Part shown: positions 60,780 through 64,000 of the stretch, in pieces | Layout: the number at the start of each line of letters is the position of its first letter | Position numbering within the stretch: the first letter of the stretch is position 1 | Assembly (NCBI RefSeq): GCF_028389875.1 | Contig: NC_084665.1 | Location: forward strand, 6,387,501-6,451,500 | From: Rhea pennata | Taxonomy: Eukaryota > Chordata > Aves > Rheiformes > Rheidae | Reading direction: 5' to 3' | Length of the DNA stretch: 64,000 bases | Program-made: the position numbers and the translations under genes | Notes under the pieces: model-generated | What the model was told of the DNA's origin: nothing | Database searches by the model: none | What the model saw: the letters and a program-made list of their open reading frames with translations, nothing else

Positions 60780-63180
60780 ATTTGTGCAGCATGAGGAACA
60801 AACAGGAAAACAGAGGTCTGTGTAATTGTAGGGCTATGATCTCATCAGGATCACAGAGATGCGGTGGGATAGCTCATGTGACTGAGTGCTGTCATGGATA
60901 AATACATGACTCTTTGGGAAGGACCAGCCAAGGCAGCAAGATGGGTGAGTTGCTCCTTACGTGAGAGAGCAGTGGGAAGGCTTGAAGCTCTGTCTAAGGA
61001 TGGACAATGAGCCAATTTATAGATTAGGATCTGAGGGGTGACCACTGTGGATGATGCTGTAGTGGGTGTCTACTGCAGACTCGCAGATCAGTAAAAGAAG
61101 TCGATGAGGCCTTCTTTAGATAACTGGAGGAAGCCTCATGTTTGAAGGCCCTGATCCTCATGGGGGACTTGAACCACCCTGATACCTGATGGAAGGGCAT
61201 CACAACAGGGCACAAGCAGGATTGTAGGATCCTGAGAGGAAGGAACAAGGCAGTTAGCAGGATCACAACCCTGGATGTTCAGGGATCTGCTTGCAGGAGC
61301 CCCATGGGAAACAGTCCTGGAGAGAAGAGGGGTCCAGGAGAGCTGATTGGTTCTCAAGGATCATCTGCACCAAGCTCAAGAATAGTCAATTCCAAAATGC
61401 AGGAAGTCAAGCAAAGGTGGCAAGAGGCCTGCATGGATGAACAAGGAAGTCCTAAAAAAATAGAGTAAGGAAGCATTCAAGAATTGGAAGCAGATGACCC
61501 AGGGGGGAATATAAAAACACATCTGGGTGTGCAGCTATGGGGTTAGGATAGCCAAAGCCCATCCGGAGTTGAACCAGGTGAGAGATGAGAAGGGCAATAA
61601 GAAGGGCTTCTGTGTGTTTATCAGCAGCAAAAGGAAGTCTAGGGAAAGAAAATGTGAGCCCACGGCTGAATGGAAACGGGGACCTGGTGACAAAGAACAC
61701 AGAAAAGGTCAAGGTGATGACTGTTGTTTTTGCCTTTGTCTTTGCTGGTAGGATTTGCCTTACAGAATCCCAGGCCCTTGAGACCAGTGGAAAAGTATGG
61801 AGCAAGGAAGACTTACCCTTGATGGAGGAGGATCAGGTTAGGGAATTCTTAAACAAACAAGTCCATGAGACCTGAGGGGATTTATCCACAAGTGCTGAGG
61901 GAGCTGGCCAACCTCACTGTGAGGCCACTCTCTGTCACCTTTGAAAGGCAATCAGAAGAGAGGTTCCCAAGAACTTGAAGAAAGCAAATGTCATCTCTAT
62001 CGACAAGAAGGGCAAGAAGGAGGATCTGGGGAGCTACAGGCCAGTGAGAATCACCCTGATGCCTGGGAAGGAAATGGAGCAAATAATCCTGGAAACAATT
62101 TCCAAAAATATGAAGGACAAAGAGGTAATTGGGAGTAGTCAACCAGGATTTATGAAGAAGATATCATGCCTGACCAACCTGATAACCTTCTAATATGAAA
62201 TGACTTTGTGGATGAGGGGAGAGCAATAGATACTGTTTATTATGAGGTTAGCAAGACTTTTGACTCTGTCTCCCACAAAATCCCCATAGACAAGCCAATG
62301 AAGTGTACCTCAGGGTTTGATGCTGGGGCAATACTGTTTAACATTTTCAGTGACAATCTGGACAATGAGTTAGAGTGCGCCCTCAGCAAATTTGAACATG
62401 CTGCAAAACCGATGGGCATGGTTGATGTTTCGGAGGTTATGCTGCTACTCAGAGGGACCACGACAGGCTGGAGAAAAGGGCAGAGAAGAACCTCATGAAG
62501 TTCAACAAAGGGAAATGCCAGGTCTTGCACCTGGGCAGCAACAACTCCACGTATCAGTACACACCAGGGACCGACACACTGGAAAGCAGCTTTGCAGAGA
62601 AGGACTTGAGGCTCCTGGTGGACAACAAGTTGATCATGAAACAGTAAGGCGCCCTCACAGCAAAGGCAGCCAACAGCCTCTTGGGCTGCATTAGAAAGAT
62701 CACTGCCAACAAGCTGAGGGAGGTGATCCTTCCTCTCTACCAGGCAGTGATGAGCCTACGTCTGGAGAGCTGGGTCAAGGTTTGGGCTCCCTTGTACAAG
62801 AGAGACGTGGACATTCTGGAGTGCGTCAAGCGAAGGGCTGCTGAGATCATTAAGTGACTGGAGCTCCTCTCATGTACGGAGGAGCTGAGAGAACGGGGAC
62901 TGTTTAGCCTGGAGAAGAGGAGCCTCAGGGGCAGGGGAATCTTGTCAATGTGTACAAATAGCTGAAGGAAGGAAGTAAGAAGGCAGAGCCAGACTTCTCT
63001 GATTGGTGCCCAGAGACAGGACAAGAGGCAATGGGCATAAACTGAAATGCAGGGAATCCCACTGAAATGCAACGAAAACACTTTCCTGTGAGGACAGGTG
63101 ATGGAACAGGTTGCCAAGAGATGTCCTGGAGTCTTCATTCTTGAAGGTGCTCAGAATGCAGCTGGGCACGGTCCTTGGCA
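60780..63180 (+). pseudogene. CR1 ORF2 (endonuclease/reverse transcriptase) remnant
   Basis: The APE-like endonuclease part is recognisable near 60835-60950 only as broken frame pieces. Upstream reverse transcriptase sequence lies in 61585-61875 (SRENVSP-like block after DEKGNKKGF). The fingers region is in 61975-62193 (KKANVISIDKKGKKEDLGSY, later GSSQPGFMKKISCLTNLITF). Palm motif A is in 62208-62310, with YEVSKTFDSV where family members have an Asp before the FSKAFD block. About 35 codons are then deleted before CTSGFDAGAILFN, and the catalytic FADD position reads FEHA. The enzyme is therefore dead by several independent changes. Confidence 0.85.
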
Positions 63181-63274
63181 GCCTGCTCTCAGTGACCCTG
63201 CTCGGAGGGTTGGGCTAAACAATCTCCAGAGGTCCTTTGTAACCTCAACTACTCTATGATTCTGTGATTCTGTG

Positions 63275-64000
63275 TATTAGAAACTCTTAGTATTTTATTT
63301 CATTTGGAAAAGTACAGAAAGGCAGTGTGATGGTTTCCTAGATAAGAACATGCCAGAAAGACAGTGGCAGCCTGCTGTTAGCTTCAAAGGTCCGACTTGC
63401 TGCAAAGCTTGTTTTACCAGACTGAGAACTAGACATCTAAAGGAAACAGGAAAAAGTAAAAAATGTAAAAAGAAAAACGTCTTTATGGAAAATGGTGAGC
63501 AGTTGTTTGCACAGGCATGTTAATAAGGGCAGGTTCTCTGAAAGTGTCTGAAGAGACTGAGTTTCCCAAATCTAGGGAATAATGAGCTATTATATTGAAT
63601 GTATAACCAGATATGGTTATAGTATGTTGTTTTTAAGCCATACTTCTTCAAACGCTTCTGTTCTAAATTATTAATATCTCATTTTAAGTGAGAAACTGCT
63701 TGGATTGTAATTGCCATATCATTGTCTCTGAGTTAGATAGGCCCTGTCCTATCTTAAAAAGTGGTCTGAAGGGGAATCTCACCCAACTTGAGTGTGGAGG
63801 TATGGTATGATACCATGGCAGGAGTATATGGAGACTAAAAGTAGTGTTGAGAGACACCAAGGTACCAGAATTCTGGTTAGCTCAATTACCATCTAACTTT
63901 CCTTCTCTAAAGAGTGAGGTGCTTTTCATGGAACTTATCTTTCTGTCTTTCTTGGCGATTGTGGAGAAGAAAGATCAATGTTACAATTAAAAATATTTTT
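63275..64000. other. No gene recognised
   Basis: Unique AT-rich sequence to the window edge. No repeat, RNA gene or coding exon seen. Confidence 0.5.

Larger units (their letters stand above)
59790..63274 (+). mobile_element. Nearly full-length, inactivated CR1 LINE
   Basis: About 3.5 kb on the plus strand, running from within ORF1 to the complete 3' end. ORF1 remnant: 59801-60449. ORF2 remnant: endonuclease-like part about 60780-61150, reverse transcriptase about 61580-62430, C-terminal part 62470-63180. The 3' end has GGTTGGGCTAAACAATCTCC, then AGAGGTCCTTTGTAACCTC, and terminates in two ATTCTGTG-type octamers at about 63259-63274. It carries many frameshifts and stops and an internal deletion in the reverse transcriptase. 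CR1 elements are usually about 4.5 kb, so the 5' end is truncated. Confidence 0.93.

Overview
The window looks like nuclear DNA of a bird. The recognisable interspersed repeats are almost all CR1-type LINEs with the avian 3' end, there are solo LTRs with clean target-site duplications, and there are two vertebrate-type CpG islands. It contains no complete protein-coding gene that I can support. The species and chromosome cannot be told from the sequence.

Layout. 1-15.85 kb: single-copy, AT-moderate DNA with two CR1 3' fragments (6.55-7.35 kb plus strand, 9.49-9.97 kb minus strand), two perfect palindromes and no convincing coding exon. 15.85-17.06 kb: a strong CpG island. It holds a probable minus-strand first exon (ATG, 23 codons, consensus splice donor) with a CRE and a TATA-like box above it, so the left 16 kb is probably the inside of a gene running leftwards. 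17.06-27.24 kb: no recognisable gene or repeat apart from homopolymer runs and a small hairpin.

27.24-40.65 kb is the unusual part. (i) There are about 5.5 kb of degenerate 10-bp tandem repeat in three blocks, with higher-order organisation and a duplicated segment of about 0.77 kb. (ii) Two identical, fully folding tRNA-Val(UAC) sequences sit at the right-hand edges of blocks one and two. Each is followed by a CR1 3'-end fragment and neither has an early Pol III terminator, so the arrangement resembles a SINE. (iii) A CR1 5' half (TATA-like leader plus ORF1 with its esterase domain) lies between blocks one and two. (iv) A separate 91-92-bp satellite of about 40 units (34.7-39.5 kb) is interrupted by two solo LTRs with 4-bp and 5-bp target duplications. 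(v) A third, very degenerate repeat lies at 39.75-40.65 kb.

40.65-59.79 kb: mostly unique AT-rich DNA with a second, small CpG island at 47.03-47.48 kb containing a 17-bp inverted repeat, a TAATTA-rich stretch at 52.9-53.2 kb and a (CTCTT)19 microsatellite. 59.79-63.27 kb: a nearly full-length but dead CR1 with ORF1 and ORF2 remnants. The last 0.7 kb is unremarkable.

The most interesting signals are the 10-bp array, whose TA and GC steps fit the nucleosome-positioning rule, and the tRNA-Val/CR1-tail units at its edges. The long open frames across 27-34 kb are a product of the 10-bp period and the stop-free repeat words, not genes.
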